A stretch of DNA of 64,000 nt, taken from NCBI RefSeq assembly GCF_001905385.1, contig NZ_LIPF01000014.1, positions 1 to 64,000 on the forward strand. The letters run 5' to 3'. Origin of the DNA: Streptomyces sp. CB02414. Its GTDB lineage: Bacteria; Actinomycetota; Actinomycetes; Streptomycetales; Streptomycetaceae. A model generated the notes under the pieces. That model made no database searches. It was not told where the DNA came from and saw nothing but the letters and a program-made list of their open reading frames with translations. Position numbers and translations under genes: made by a program. Below, piece by piece: positions 44,979 through 53,631 of the stretch; positions within the stretch are counted from its first letter, which is position 1, and the number at the start of each line of letters is the position of its first letter.

Positions 44979-45008
44979 ATACGTCACCAGCACGGCAAGG
45001 AGCCCGTC

Positions 45009-45200
45009 ATGGCCGACCTCAGCCCCATCGACCTGCAGAAGGCCCTCAACGGCATGGACTACCCGGCGGACAAGAAGTCGCTCGTCGACTGCGCCCGCAA
45101 GAACAAGGCCGACGACAAGGTCGTGAGCCGTCTCGACGGCCTGAAGGAGAACAGCTTCGACGGCCCCAACGAGGTGCAGAAGGCCGTCTTCAACGGCTAG
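45009..45200 (+). CDS. DUF2795 small protein
   Basis: A 63-residue protein with the DUF2795 pattern (LSPIDLQKALNGMDYPADKKSLVDCARKNKADDKVV). AAGGAG 8 bp upstream supports the ATG at 45009. Such small acidic/basic proteins are often stress-induced in actinobacteria; role unknown. It is convergent with the serine hydrolase, the stops being 9 bp apart. Confidence 0.85.
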   Translation: MADLSPIDLQKALNGMDYPADKKSLVDCARKNKADDKVVSRLDGLKENSFDGPNEVQKAVFNG

Positions 45201-45209
45201 CCCGCACCT

Positions 45210-46985
45210 TCAGTCGGCCGACGCCGTCCACCCCACCGCCTCGATCCGCGCCGCGTCCGCCGGGCGCGCGTCGTGGAACAGGACGTCGCCCGCCGCCTCG
45301 GCGCGCAGCCCGTCGACGTACGCCCCGCGGCCCACGTACAGCCGGTCGGTCGAGTACCGCCAGCGCAGCGTGAGTCCGCGGGCGGCCGGGAGGGCGGCGG
45401 TCAGCCGGTGCCAGACGCGGCCCGACCAGCCGGTGGCCGAACCCGCCGGGTGCTCCCGCGGCTGCTCACCGCGGCGCGTGGTGGTGAACGGCACCGGCGT
45501 CCACGTGGCGCCGCCGTCGGTGGTGGCCTCCAGGACGAGGGCGTCCGACCCGGGCTCGGTGTCCCACCACAGGGAGCAGCGCAGCTCCGCCCCGCCGCCG
45601 GACGTGTCCAGCGCGGGCAACGTCAGCGTGGCGGTCGTCGATCCCGCCGTCCCGGAGAACCACGCCGTACGCCCGTGCGCGGGACGGACCGGCACGGCCC
45701 GTGCCATGTGGGTGCCGGCCGCGACCCGGGGGGCCGACCCCGAGCGCCAGCCGCGCACCGGGTGCACCGAGTTGCCCAGCACCACCAGGAAGGAGTCGGT
45801 GGTCGGGTCCAGTACCAGCGAGGTGCCGGTGAAGCCGGTGTGCCCGGCCGTGCGCGGGGTGGCCATCGCGCCCATGTACCAGTGCTGGTAGAGCTCGAAG
45901 CCCAGGCCGTGCTCGTCGCCGGGGAAGTCGGTGTTGAAGTCGGTGAACATCAGCTCCACCGACTCCGGGCGCAGGATGCGCGCCCGGCCGTAGGAACCGC
46001 CGTTGAGCAGCGCCCGGCCGAGGACCGCGAGGTCCCATGCGCGGGAGAACACCCCCGCGTGCCCGGCGACACCGCCGAGGCTGAAGGCGTTCTCGTCGTG
46101 CACCTCCCCCCACACCAGTCCCCGGTCCAGGCCGGACCAGGGCTTGCGGGCGTCCTCGGTGGCCGCGATCCGCGGTCTCCAGGAGGCGGGCGGGTTGTAG
46201 CGGGTGCGGTCCAGGCCGAGCGGAGCGGTGATCTCGTCGCGCAGCAGGACGTCCAGGGTGCGGCCGGTGACCTCCTCCAGCACCAGCTGGAGGGAGATCA
46301 TGTTCAGGTCGGAGTACAGGTAGGCCGTCCCGGGCGGACTGACCGGCGCCTCGTCGTAGACGAGCCGCACCTTCTCCTCGTACGTGGGCGCGCTGTACAG
46401 CGGGATCCATGCACGGAAGCCCGAGGTGTGGGTGAGGAGCTGGCGGACCGTCACGTCCTGTTTCCCGGACCGCCCGAAGCCCGGCAGGTACGAGGCGACC
46501 GGCGCCTCCAGCTCCAGCGCACCGCGCTCCAGCTGCTGCACGGCGAGGATCGAGGTGAACAGCTTGGAGATCGACGCGAGGTCGAACACCGTGTCCCGGG
46601 CCATCGGGATCTGCTCCCCGGCCGGGAACTCGACACCGGTGTCGGTCGTCTCGTCGTAGGCCCGGTAGCGCACCGCCATCCCGATCGGCTCGTGCAGCGC
46701 CACCGTCCCGCCCCGCCCGGCGAGCAGCACGGCGCCCGCGTACCAGGGATGCTCGGGGGAGGGGCCGAGGAACGCCTCGGCGTCGGTGACGAGTTGGCGC
46801 AGATGCCCGGCGAGCAGTCCGGCGCGATCGGCGGAGCCGCGCCGCAGCGTGGGGCGACCGCCCCGGTCCGCGACGGCCTCGGCCGGTCCGGCCGCGAACG
46901 GGGCGATGGCCAGGGCACCGCCCAGGGCCAGGGCGCCGGTGCCCAGTTGACGCCGAGTGAATCCGTTCGTCGCCTGTCCGGCCAT
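45210..46985 (-). CDS. Tat-exported serine hydrolase (class C beta-lactamase fold)
   Basis: A 591-residue exported hydrolase. The ATG at 46985 follows GGGAGG; a GTG at 47003 is less likely. A Tat signal FTRRQLGTGALALGGALA (about 9-35) is present. Catalytic motifs are S138-I-S-K141 (SISKLF), Y224-S-D-L-N and HTGFTG. A C-terminal beta domain (about 420-591) looks like a carbohydrate- or wall-binding module. Related proteins act on D-amino-acid peptides or esters. Two GAAA-TTTC dyads upstream resemble MurR/RpiR sites, hinting at wall recycling. Confidence 0.88.
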   Translation of the reverse strand: MAGQATNGFTRRQLGTGALALGGALAIAPFAAGPAEAVADRGGRPTLRRGSADRAGLLAGHLRQLVTDAEAFLGPSPEHPWYAGAVLLAGRGGTVALHEPIGMAVRYRAYDETTDTGVEFPAGEQIPMARDTVFDLASISKLFTSILAVQQLERGALELEAPVASYLPGFGRSGKQDVTVRQLLTHTSGFRAWIPLYSAPTYEEKVRLVYDEAPVSPPGTAYLYSDLNMISLQLVLEEVTGRTLDVLLRDEITAPLGLDRTRYNPPASWRPRIAATEDARKPWSGLDRGLVWGEVHDENAFSLGGVAGHAGVFSRAWDLAVLGRALLNGGSYGRARILRPESVELMFTDFNTDFPGDEHGLGFELYQHWYMGAMATPRTAGHTGFTGTSLVLDPTTDSFLVVLGNSVHPVRGWRSGSAPRVAAGTHMARAVPVRPAHGRTAWFSGTAGSTTATLTLPALDTSGGGAELRCSLWWDTEPGSDALVLEATTDGGATWTPVPFTTTRRGEQPREHPAGSATGWSGRVWHRLTAALPAARGLTLRWRYSTDRLYVGRGAYVDGLRAEAAGDVLFHDARPADAARIEAVGWTASAD

Positions 46986-47010
46986 CGAAGAGCCTCCCGC
47001 CACCGAAGCT

Positions 47011-47023
47011 GAAAGTATCTTTC
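47011..47023. promoter_or_regulatory. GAAAG-N3-CTTTC operator-like dyad (proximal)
   Basis: GAAAGTATCTTTC lies 26 bp before the serine hydrolase start. Arms are perfect. It pairs with a second site 30 bp away. Confidence 0.5.
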
Positions 47024-47042
47024 GTGGATCGCCGTGCGGGGT

Positions 47043-47051
47043 GAAACTTTC
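47043..47051. promoter_or_regulatory. GAAACTTTC operator-like half (distal)
   Basis: GAAACTTTC is 30 bp centre-to-centre from the dyad at 47011-47023, about three helical turns, so two dimers could bind on one face. The arms resemble MurR/RpiR-family sites. Confidence 0.45.
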
Positions 47052-47146
47052 CTGTCAGAGGCGGGACATGTCAATGGGGCGTGCGGAGTCGACGGGCCGC
47101 TGGACCCGCCCGGCAGAGGGCCGGACGGGTCGCGGGAGGGCGCGGC

Positions 47147-49564
47147 TCAGCGTTCGCGCACCCGGACGACGCGCAGGTCCGGCGACGACCGGATGTCGCG
47201 CTCGCAGAACCGGGACGTCACCCACCGCTCGCCGGAGAACAGCCGGGTCTGGTCGGCGTGGTGCCGCGAGGCGGGGTCGGACGACTGGGAGTAGGCCAGC
47301 AGCGTACGGGCCACCGGGCACCGGCTCCCGTCCCAGCCCACGGCCTGGATGTAACTGGAGCCGGTGGTCACCTCCGTGTAACCCCCGCCGACCGGGTCCC
47401 ACACCGGCTCGATCTTGTTCCAGACGCCCAGCGACTCCGTGCCCCCGCCCACGGCGACGCGCTTGCCGCCACGCACCACGAACTGGTGCTCACCGAGGCG
47501 CGAGTCGAGCGGGATGCCCGCCGCCCGCAGCTCGCCGACCGCGTCCGCGAGGGCGGTGGCGAAGCCCGGCGCGCCGGTGTTCAGCGTGTGCGGGGTGCCC
47601 ACCGGGTCCGCGGGCGAGAACGGCACCTTCCACAGCTGCCCGGCGGGCACCGTCTTCGTCAGCGCCCGCCAGAACCGGTCGAAGAGCAGCGCGCCCCTGC
47701 TGCCGGTGTCCATCGTGCGGTCCCAGTCCGCGAGCACCGCACAGGCCTCCCGCACGTCCACGGACCTGCCGTCGGTGTCCGTCGCCGTGCCGCCGGGCAG
47801 CGCGGCGCAGGCCCGCGCCGCGTCGGCCGCGGCCAGGTCACCGGCGGGTACCCGGTCGGCGAACTGCTGCCGTTGCAGGTCCGCCACGGTCAGCCCGCCC
47901 CGGTCGGCCATCGCCGCCACGTCCTCGATCGCGCCCCGGGTGCGCATCGACCGCTGGGTGCCGACATCGCCGAAGACCCGCTCGTAACCGGTCAGCGGCC
48001 GGTCCGCATTGGCCAGCCAGGCGCTGTTGTTGGAGTTCTCCGCGTACGGCGCGTCCTTCAGCGTCGGCATCCGCGAGGGCCCGAAGATCCCGGGCTGTAC
48101 GGCGTCCCGGTCCCGGCCCAGAGCGCACTCGCCGCGCGAGCCGTCCAGCACCGCGAGCCCCGAGGACGGGTAGGTCACCTTGCCGAGCGCGGTCGAACAG
48201 CGGTCGGCCAGCTCGTCGGTGATGCGGGGGAGCACCTGCGACTGGGTGAACAGCGTGCTGCCGCGCGAGTCGGCCGCGATGGTGTTCACCCACGGCAGGC
48301 CCTGCGTGCGGCGCAGGGAGTCCAGCACGTCGTCCGCGCCCCGGGCCCGGCTGAAGCCGAGCGCGGTGTCGGCGGCGCGCAGGTTGGCGGCGTTCGGGTC
48401 GTTCAGCGCGTACGCCGTCTCCGACGTCCAGGGCAGCGGCAGCGAGGCGCCGAGCAAGGTCACCACCGGGCCGTACCGGGTCCACCACTGGGTCTTCGTC
48501 ACCGGGGCGCCGTTGCGCACCGGGACGGTGACGGACCGTTTCGTCATCCGTTCGCGGCGTCCGTCGACCAAGTACACCGTCGGATTGGCCGGGTCCAGCG
48601 TCAGCCGGTGGAGGTTGAGGGTGACGCCGGTGGCGACCGTGTGGCTCCAGGCGACGTGCGCGTTGTGGCCTATGGAGATCGTGGCGGAACCGAGCAGGGA
48701 GCCGCCCGCCACGTTCAGCCGCCCGGGGATCGTCTGCTGCGACTGCCAGAAGCGGCGCCCGCCGTGCCACGGGTAGTGCGGGTTGCCGAGCAGCAGCCCG
48801 CGCCCGTTCGCCGTCGTGCGTCCGCTGAAGGCGACGGCGTTGGAGCCCATGTCGGCGTCGTCGGAGGCGAAGAGCTCCCGGGCGGCGTCCGCGATCGCGT
48901 CGGCGCCGGCTTCCGGCGCGGGAGCCGTGCTGTCGCCCGGCGGCCGCGCGGCCGTGATGCCGTCCACGGCACGGCCCTGTCCGCCGAGCACGGAGAGGGC
49001 GAAGCCGCGCACGGCCACATCCAGGGCGGTGGCCGGCCGCACCCAGGAGGCGTCCCGGCACGCCGGGTCGGTGATCCGGTTCTGCGCCAGCCAGGCGTTG
49101 TAACCCGCCGCGAAGCCCCGCATCAGCTCCTTCGACTCCCGGCTGGGACCGCGCGGCGCCGGCTCGGCGAGCAGCTTCTCCACGGTGCCGGCCCGGCGTA
49201 CGCCCCGGAAGTACAGGTCGCTGGAGAGGTTCGTGCCGGCCGACGAGAGTGAGCGGTCGGACACCGCGTCGGCGCCGAAGTACCGGGAGCGCTCGCCGCG
49301 CACGGTCACGAAACCGTCGGCGAGTGTGCAGACCTGGTCCGCGGCCTGCGCCCAGCCCGTGCCGAAGCCGAGGTTCGCGTAGTCCTTGGCGACGATGTGC
49401 GGAATGCCGTACTCGGTGTAGCGGATGACGGCGGACAGCCCGCCGTGGGACGGACGTTCGGGCCGGCCGCGGGCGGGTCCGTCGGCGGCGGCCGCGGGCA
49501 GTGCGGTCGCCGCGGTCAGCAGCGCGGCGGCCACCGTGACGAGCCGTCTGGAGCGTATGCGCAT
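47147..49564 (-). CDS. Penicillin-acylase-family Ntn hydrolase (AhlM/aculeacin acylase-like)
   Basis: An 805-residue secreted precursor, near the 804 residues of Streptomyces AhlM. Signal peptide (to about 26), alpha chain with the GIPHIVAKDYANLGFGTGWAQAAD block, then autoproteolysis before Ser241 (ADMG-SNAVAFSG), the N-terminal nucleophile of the beta chain. GNPHYPWHGGRRFWQSQQTIPG and HVAWSHTVA are typical. Such enzymes release fatty acids from acyl-homoserine lactones, echinocandin-type lipopeptides or penicillins. The ATG at 49564 follows GGGAGG. Divergent from an acyl-CoA synthetase. Confidence 0.9.
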   Translation of the reverse strand: MRIRSRRLVTVAAALLTAATALPAAAADGPARGRPERPSHGGLSAVIRYTEYGIPHIVAKDYANLGFGTGWAQAADQVCTLADGFVTVRGERSRYFGADAVSDRSLSSAGTNLSSDLYFRGVRRAGTVEKLLAEPAPRGPSRESKELMRGFAAGYNAWLAQNRITDPACRDASWVRPATALDVAVRGFALSVLGGQGRAVDGITAARPPGDSTAPAPEAGADAIADAARELFASDDADMGSNAVAFSGRTTANGRGLLLGNPHYPWHGGRRFWQSQQTIPGRLNVAGGSLLGSATISIGHNAHVAWSHTVATGVTLNLHRLTLDPANPTVYLVDGRRERMTKRSVTVPVRNGAPVTKTQWWTRYGPVVTLLGASLPLPWTSETAYALNDPNAANLRAADTALGFSRARGADDVLDSLRRTQGLPWVNTIAADSRGSTLFTQSQVLPRITDELADRCSTALGKVTYPSSGLAVLDGSRGECALGRDRDAVQPGIFGPSRMPTLKDAPYAENSNNSAWLANADRPLTGYERVFGDVGTQRSMRTRGAIEDVAAMADRGGLTVADLQRQQFADRVPAGDLAAADAARACAALPGGTATDTDGRSVDVREACAVLADWDRTMDTGSRGALLFDRFWRALTKTVPAGQLWKVPFSPADPVGTPHTLNTGAPGFATALADAVGELRAAGIPLDSRLGEHQFVVRGGKRVAVGGGTESLGVWNKIEPVWDPVGGGYTEVTTGSSYIQAVGWDGSRCPVARTLLAYSQSSDPASRHHADQTRLFSGERWVTSRFCERDIRSSPDLRVVRVRER

Positions 49565-49602
49565 CGTGCCTCCCTGCGTCTTCGGGGAAGGGGCGGCTGA
49601 GC

Positions 49603-49616
49603 GTACCAGTCGGTAT
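49603..49616. promoter_or_regulatory. TetR-type dyad TACC-AGTC-GGTA
   Basis: Inverted TACC/GGTA arms around 4 bases, 40 bp from the acylase start, resemble sites of TetR-family repressors of acyl/fatty-acid genes. Lies in the acylase / acyl-CoA synthetase divergent promoter. Confidence 0.5.
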
Positions 49617-49622
49617 GTGCAC

Positions 49623-49640
49623 GTGTCAGTTGCATGACAC
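49623..49640. promoter_or_regulatory. Dyad GTGTCA-N6-TGACAC
   Basis: Perfect 6-bp arms around GTTGCA, 6 bp beyond the TetR-like dyad, between the acylase and acyl-CoA synthetase genes. Both operators could control both genes. Confidence 0.5.
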
Positions 49641-49714
49641 AGGACGTCGCGGCGGGGATTCCCGTACCGCGCACACGACTTGACCCGCCCCGCCGACCGG
49701 CCGAGGATCGGGCC

Positions 49715-51220
49715 ATGACGCTGACGCCCGGACACGGCAGCACGGTCGACGGGGTGCTGCGGCGCAGTGCCCGGCGCACTCCGGCCCGCGTCGCGGTGGA
49801 GTACCGCGACCGCGCCTGGACGTACGACGAGCTCGACACCGCGGTCTCCCGCGCGGCGAGCGTCCTGCTGGCCGAGGGCCTGTCCCCGGGCGACCGCGTC
49901 GGCGCCTACGGGCACAACTCCGACGCCTACCTGATCGCCTTCCTGGCCTGCGCCCGCGCGGGCCTGGTGCACGTCCCGGTCAACCAGAACCTGACCGGCG
50001 ACGACCTCGCCTACATCGTCGGCCAGTCCGGCAGCACGCTCGTCCTCACCGACCCGGACCTGGCCGCCCGGCTCCCCGGGGACGCGCGCACCCTGCCCCT
50101 GCGCGACGCCGACGGCTCACTCCTCGCCCGGCTGCCCGAGGCACCCGCGTACGACGGACCCGAGCCGGGCGCCGAGGACCTGGTGCAACTGCTCTACACC
50201 TCGGGCACCACCGCCCTGCCCAAGGGCGCGATGATGACCCACCGGGCGCTGGTGCACGAGTACCTGAGCGCCATCACCGCCCTCGACCTCCGCGCCGGCG
50301 ACCGGCCCGTGCACGCCCTGCCGCTCTACCACTCGGCGCAGATGCACGTCTTCCTGCTGCCCTACCTCGCCGTCGGCGCCACCAACACCGTCCTCGACGC
50401 ACCCGACGGCGACCGCCTCTTCGACCTGATCGAAGCCGGCCGCGCCGACAGCCTCTTCGCACCGCCCACGGTGTGGATCGGCCTCGCGAACCGCGCCGAC
50501 TTCGCCACCCGCGACCTCGGCGGCCTGCGCAAGGCCTACTACGGTGCGTCGATCATGCCCGTGCCCGTCCTGGAGCGGTTGCGCGCACGCCTGCCGGACC
50601 TGGCGTTCTACAACTGCTTCGGCCAGAGCGAGATCGGCCCCCTCGCCACCGTCCTCGGCCCGGACGAGCACGAGGGCCGGATGGACTCCTGCGGCCGGCC
50701 CGTCCTGTTCGTCGACGCCCGGATCGCCGACGAGGACGGCAAGGACGTCCCCGACGGCACCCCCGGCGAAGTCGTCTACCGTTCCCCGCAGCTGTGCCAG
50801 GGCTACTGGGACAAGCCCGAGGAGACCGAAGCCGCCTTCCGCGACGGCTGGTTCCGCTCCGGCGACCTCGCCGTCCGGGACGCGGACGGCTACTTCACGA
50901 TCGTCGACCGGGTCAAGGACGTCATCAACTCCGGCGGCGTGCTGGTCGCCTCCCGCCAGGTCGAGGACGCCCTCTACACCCACGAGGCGGTCGCCGAGGC
51001 CGCCGTGATCGGCCTGCCCGACGAGCGGTGGATCGAGGCGGTCACCGCGGTCGTCGTCGTGCGCGGCGAGGTGACGGAGGACGACCTGATCGCCCACGCC
51101 CGCGGGAAACTCGCCCCGTTCAAGGCACCCAAGCGGGTGCGCTTCGTGGACGCGCTGCCGCGCAACGCCAGCGGGAAGATCCTGAAGCGGGAGCTACGGG
51201 ACCGGTTCACCGGCTCCTGA
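49715..51220 (+). CDS. AMP-forming acyl-CoA synthetase
   Basis: A 501-residue adenylate-forming ligase (ANL family). Motifs: P-loop LLYTSGTTALPKGAMMTH (about 160), YNCFGQSEIGPLA, the hinge Asp region GWFRSGDLAVRDADGYF, and C-terminal catalytic Lys in PRNASGKILKREL. It joins a carboxylate to CoA through an acyl-AMP. The ATG at 49715 follows CCGAGGATCGGG and is where homology begins; an ATG at 49634 lies inside an operator dyad. Next to the acylase, it may activate the released fatty acid. Confidence 0.92.
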   Translation: MTLTPGHGSTVDGVLRRSARRTPARVAVEYRDRAWTYDELDTAVSRAASVLLAEGLSPGDRVGAYGHNSDAYLIAFLACARAGLVHVPVNQNLTGDDLAYIVGQSGSTLVLTDPDLAARLPGDARTLPLRDADGSLLARLPEAPAYDGPEPGAEDLVQLLYTSGTTALPKGAMMTHRALVHEYLSAITALDLRAGDRPVHALPLYHSAQMHVFLLPYLAVGATNTVLDAPDGDRLFDLIEAGRADSLFAPPTVWIGLANRADFATRDLGGLRKAYYGASIMPVPVLERLRARLPDLAFYNCFGQSEIGPLATVLGPDEHEGRMDSCGRPVLFVDARIADEDGKDVPDGTPGEVVYRSPQLCQGYWDKPEETEAAFRDGWFRSGDLAVRDADGYFTIVDRVKDVINSGGVLVASRQVEDALYTHEAVAEAAVIGLPDERWIEAVTAVVVVRGEVTEDDLIAHARGKLAPFKAPKRVRFVDALPRNASGKILKRELRDRFTGS

Positions 51221-51309
51221 CCCCTCGAAAGGCTTCCCACGTGGCCTGTCGGCGGTCCGGGCCGGTCGCTAGGCTGACCGCGGACGACGACACCGGGAGG
51301 AGCACGGAC

Positions 51310-51552
51310 GTGGCCGAGAGCACCACCCACCAGCGCCCGCTCATGGGCTGGGACAAGCCGGAACTGGATCTCAGCAACGCGCAGTGGCAGTCCAGCAGCC
51401 GAGGCAGGGGGGATGTCCAGATCGCCTTCGTCGAGGGGTTCATCGCCATGCGCAACAGCGGCAGCCCGGAAAGCCCCTCCCTGATCTTCACGCCCGCGGA
51501 ATGGGGCGCGTTCGTGTCGGGGGCACGGGACGGGGAGTTCGACCTCACCTGA
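51310..51552 (+). CDS. DUF397 small protein
   Basis: An 80-residue DUF397 protein (WQSSSRGRGDVQIAFVEGFIAMRNSG...LIFTPAEWGAFVSGARDGEFD), the Streptomyces BldB/WhiJ-associated family. A GTG start after GGGAGGAG. These proteins usually partner a helix-turn-helix protein of the XRE type; none is adjacent here, so this one is orphaned. Role: likely regulatory partner. Confidence 0.88.
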   Translation: MAESTTHQRPLMGWDKPELDLSNAQWQSSSRGRGDVQIAFVEGFIAMRNSGSPESPSLIFTPAEWGAFVSGARDGEFDLT

Positions 51553-51636
51553 GCCGCCGGGGCTGGGCCGACCGGCCGAACGGGGGTGTCCCGTCCGTCC
51601 CCCGGGGGAAGTCGGTCTTCCGGAGGTGAGGCACCC

Positions 51637-52542
51637 ATGAGCACCCTGCCGGTCATCGCGGCGGTCGACGGATCGGACGACAGCCTGCGCGCCCTGGACT
51701 GGGCGCTGGAGGCCGCCCACCGGCGCGAGGCACCCCTGCGGGTGGTGCACGTACGCCAGTACGCCGTCTGGGCCCAGACCGACGTCCTGGTCGCGGGCCC
51801 CCCGGACACCGGCGACGATCCCGTGCTCGACCAGGCCCGCGCCCACCTGGAGGGGCGGGCCTACGCGGTCTCCACGGAGTACGTCGGCATGGAGGGCGTC
51901 CCGGGTGCCGCGCTGCCCGAGCTGGGAGCCGACGCCCAACTGCTCGTGCTCGGCTCCCGGGGCCGCGGCGGCTTCGCCAGCCTGCTGCTCGGCTCCAACG
52001 GGATGGCCGCGGCCCGCGACGCCGCCTGCCCCGTCGTCGTGGTGCCGCGCCCCGGGCGCGAGGCGCACGGCGAGGCGCCGGACGAGCCCGGCCCCCGCGT
52101 GGTCGTCGGCCTGCACGTGGACAGCCCCGACGACGCCACGCTGTCCTTCGCCTTCACCGAGGCGGCCCTGCTCGGCGCCCGCCTCCAGGTGGTCGCCGCC
52201 TACCCGTGGCCGGTGCAGACCTGGGCCGCGGCGGGCCAGATCATGCCCCCGGTGATCGACGAGGTCTCGATCGAGAGCGAGACCCGGGTGCTCGCCGACG
52301 GCTTCCTCGCCCCCTACCGGGAACGCCACCCAGACGTCCGGGCCGAAGCGCACGTCGTGCCGGGCGACGCCGCCGGCCACCTCGTCGCCGCCTCCCGCGA
52401 CGCCGCCCTGGTCGTCGTCGGCCGCCACCGCCGGCGCCTGCTGGCCCCCGCCCGCATGATGGGTTCGGTCACCCACGCCGTCCTGCTGCACGCGGTGTCC
52501 CCGATCGCGGTCGTGCCACCGGCTCCGCCGGACGAGGGCTGA
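51637..52542 (+). CDS. Universal stress protein with two USP domains
   Basis: A 301-residue cytosolic protein with tandem USP domains (about 1-145, 155-298). The first domain has the ATP-binding pattern G-S-R-G-R-G-G-F and LLGSNG. The second ends VVVGRHRRRLLAPARMMGSVTHAVLLHAVSPIAVV. GGAGGTGAG precedes the ATG. Proteins of this kind bind ATP and accompany dormancy or low-oxygen states. It is the last clear gene before the repeat-containing gap. Confidence 0.92.
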   Translation: MSTLPVIAAVDGSDDSLRALDWALEAAHRREAPLRVVHVRQYAVWAQTDVLVAGPPDTGDDPVLDQARAHLEGRAYAVSTEYVGMEGVPGAALPELGADAQLLVLGSRGRGGFASLLLGSNGMAAARDAACPVVVVPRPGREAHGEAPDEPGPRVVVGLHVDSPDDATLSFAFTEAALLGARLQVVAAYPWPVQTWAAAGQIMPPVIDEVSIESETRVLADGFLAPYRERHPDVRAEAHVVPGDAAGHLVAASRDAALVVVGRHRRRLLAPARMMGSVTHAVLLHAVSPIAVVPPAPPDEG

Positions 52543-52679
52543 GACGGGCGGGAGCGCGAATCAGTGGAGGACCGCCGGTCCGAGCGGGACGGGTCCGGAC
52601 GGGCCGCCGCCGGTTCAGTGCCCCTCAGTGCCTCGCCGCGCGCGTCGCGGCCGCGCCCCCGGGGACGAGCGCGGGTTGC

Positions 52680-52740
52680 TGGTGCCCGCGCGGGCGGAGC
52701 GTGCCGGACTGCCTCGGGATGGGCTGTCCTGTTGTGGCCG
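52680..52740 (+). repeat. Imperfect 61-bp direct repeat, copy 1
   Basis: Begins TGGTGCCCGCGCGGGCGG and ends with a GGCCG shared with copy 2 at 52789-52850. The copies differ at about ten positions and are 109 bp apart. Confidence 0.65.
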
Positions 52741-52788
52741 GCCTCCGCGGGGTGAGGGCGGGACCCCGCGCCCGACGTGCCCGGTCGG

Positions 52789-52850
52789 TGGTGCCCGCGC
52801 GGGCGGGGTGCGCCGGAGTGCCTCGGGTCGGGCCCGTCCTGCTGCGGCCG
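52789..52850 (+). repeat. Imperfect 62-bp direct repeat, copy 2
   Basis: Same opening TGGTGCCCGCGCGGGCGG and TGCCTCGGG core as copy 1 at 52680-52740. Probably an old duplication in non-coding DNA. Confidence 0.65.
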
Positions 52851-52964
52851 TATGCCGGGAGCCGGGCGTATCCGATCGTCTGCCGGGACGCGGCCGGTAG
52901 TGCCTGTGCCACGAGGCCGGACGCACCGCCCTCCCCGTCACGAGCCGTGCCTATCATCGGCCCC

Positions 52965-53573
52965 ATGCAGGACTCGACCAGCACGGACACCCGGATCGCA
53001 CTCGACCTCGCGCTGACCGTCCGGCACGACGGACACGGCGGGGTCGCCGACGATCTGGCCGACCTCGCCGGGCTCGGCGCGTGGGTCCGCGCCCACTCCG
53101 GCACCGTGCCGGACGCCGAACGGTACCGCGCCGACGAGCCGACCCTGGCCGCCGTCCGCGCGGTGCGCGCCGCGGCCCGCGCCCTCTTCGCCCGCGCCGT
53201 GCGCCCCGGTGAGCCGAGCCCCGCGGACGCCGCCCGGCTGCTGCCCGTCCCCGAAGCCCTGCGGTGCCTGAACCAGGCGGCGGCGCGCACACCCACCGTC
53301 CCGGTGCTGGACTGGGCGGACACCGGCCCCGCCGAGCCGGTGCTGCGCAGGGAAACCGTCGGCGGCCGGCCGGACGACCTCGCCGCGCTGCTCGCCCACG
53401 CAGTGATCGGCTTCCTCGCCGGTCCCGACCGGCACCGGCTGCGGGCCTGCCACGCACCGCGCTGCGTGCGCTACTTCCTCAAGGAGCACCCGCGCCAGGA
53501 ATGGTGCAAGCCGTCCTGCGGCAACCGTGCCCGCGTGGCCCGCCACCACGAACGGCACAAGCGCACCGCGTAG
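52965..53573 (+). CDS. CGNR zinc-finger / ABATE-domain regulator
   Basis: A 202-residue protein. The N-terminal ABATE domain (about 10-140) binds an unknown ligand. The C-terminal CGNR zinc finger (about 158-200) has CHAPRCVRYFLKEHPRQEWC and SCGNRARVARHHERHK. This family is a putative stress-responsive transcription regulator. The ATG at 52965 has no strong ribosome site. No target gene is obvious; it may control its own promoter. Confidence 0.9.
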   Translation: MQDSTSTDTRIALDLALTVRHDGHGGVADDLADLAGLGAWVRAHSGTVPDAERYRADEPTLAAVRAVRAAARALFARAVRPGEPSPADAARLLPVPEALRCLNQAAARTPTVPVLDWADTGPAEPVLRRETVGGRPDDLAALLAHAVIGFLAGPDRHRLRACHAPRCVRYFLKEHPRQEWCKPSCGNRARVARHHERHKRTA

Positions 53574-53631
53574 CCCGGACGGGCACCCGCCCGCACGCCG
53601 TGCGAAGGGCGTGGCCACGTACCATGGCGGC

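Larger units (their letters stand above)
52543..52964. other. 422-bp intergenic region without a convincing gene
   Basis: GC-rich with no start plus ribosome site giving a believable product. It contains an imperfect direct repeat (52680-52740 and 52789-52850) and a related shorter fragment near 52617-52655. The promoter of the CGNR gene must lie near its right end. Confidence 0.6.

Noticed and set aside
52615..52941. Small open frames on both strands in the 52.5-53.0 kb gap
   Set aside because: Arg/Pro/Ala-rich, no ribosome sites, and they cross the direct repeats; treated as non-coding.
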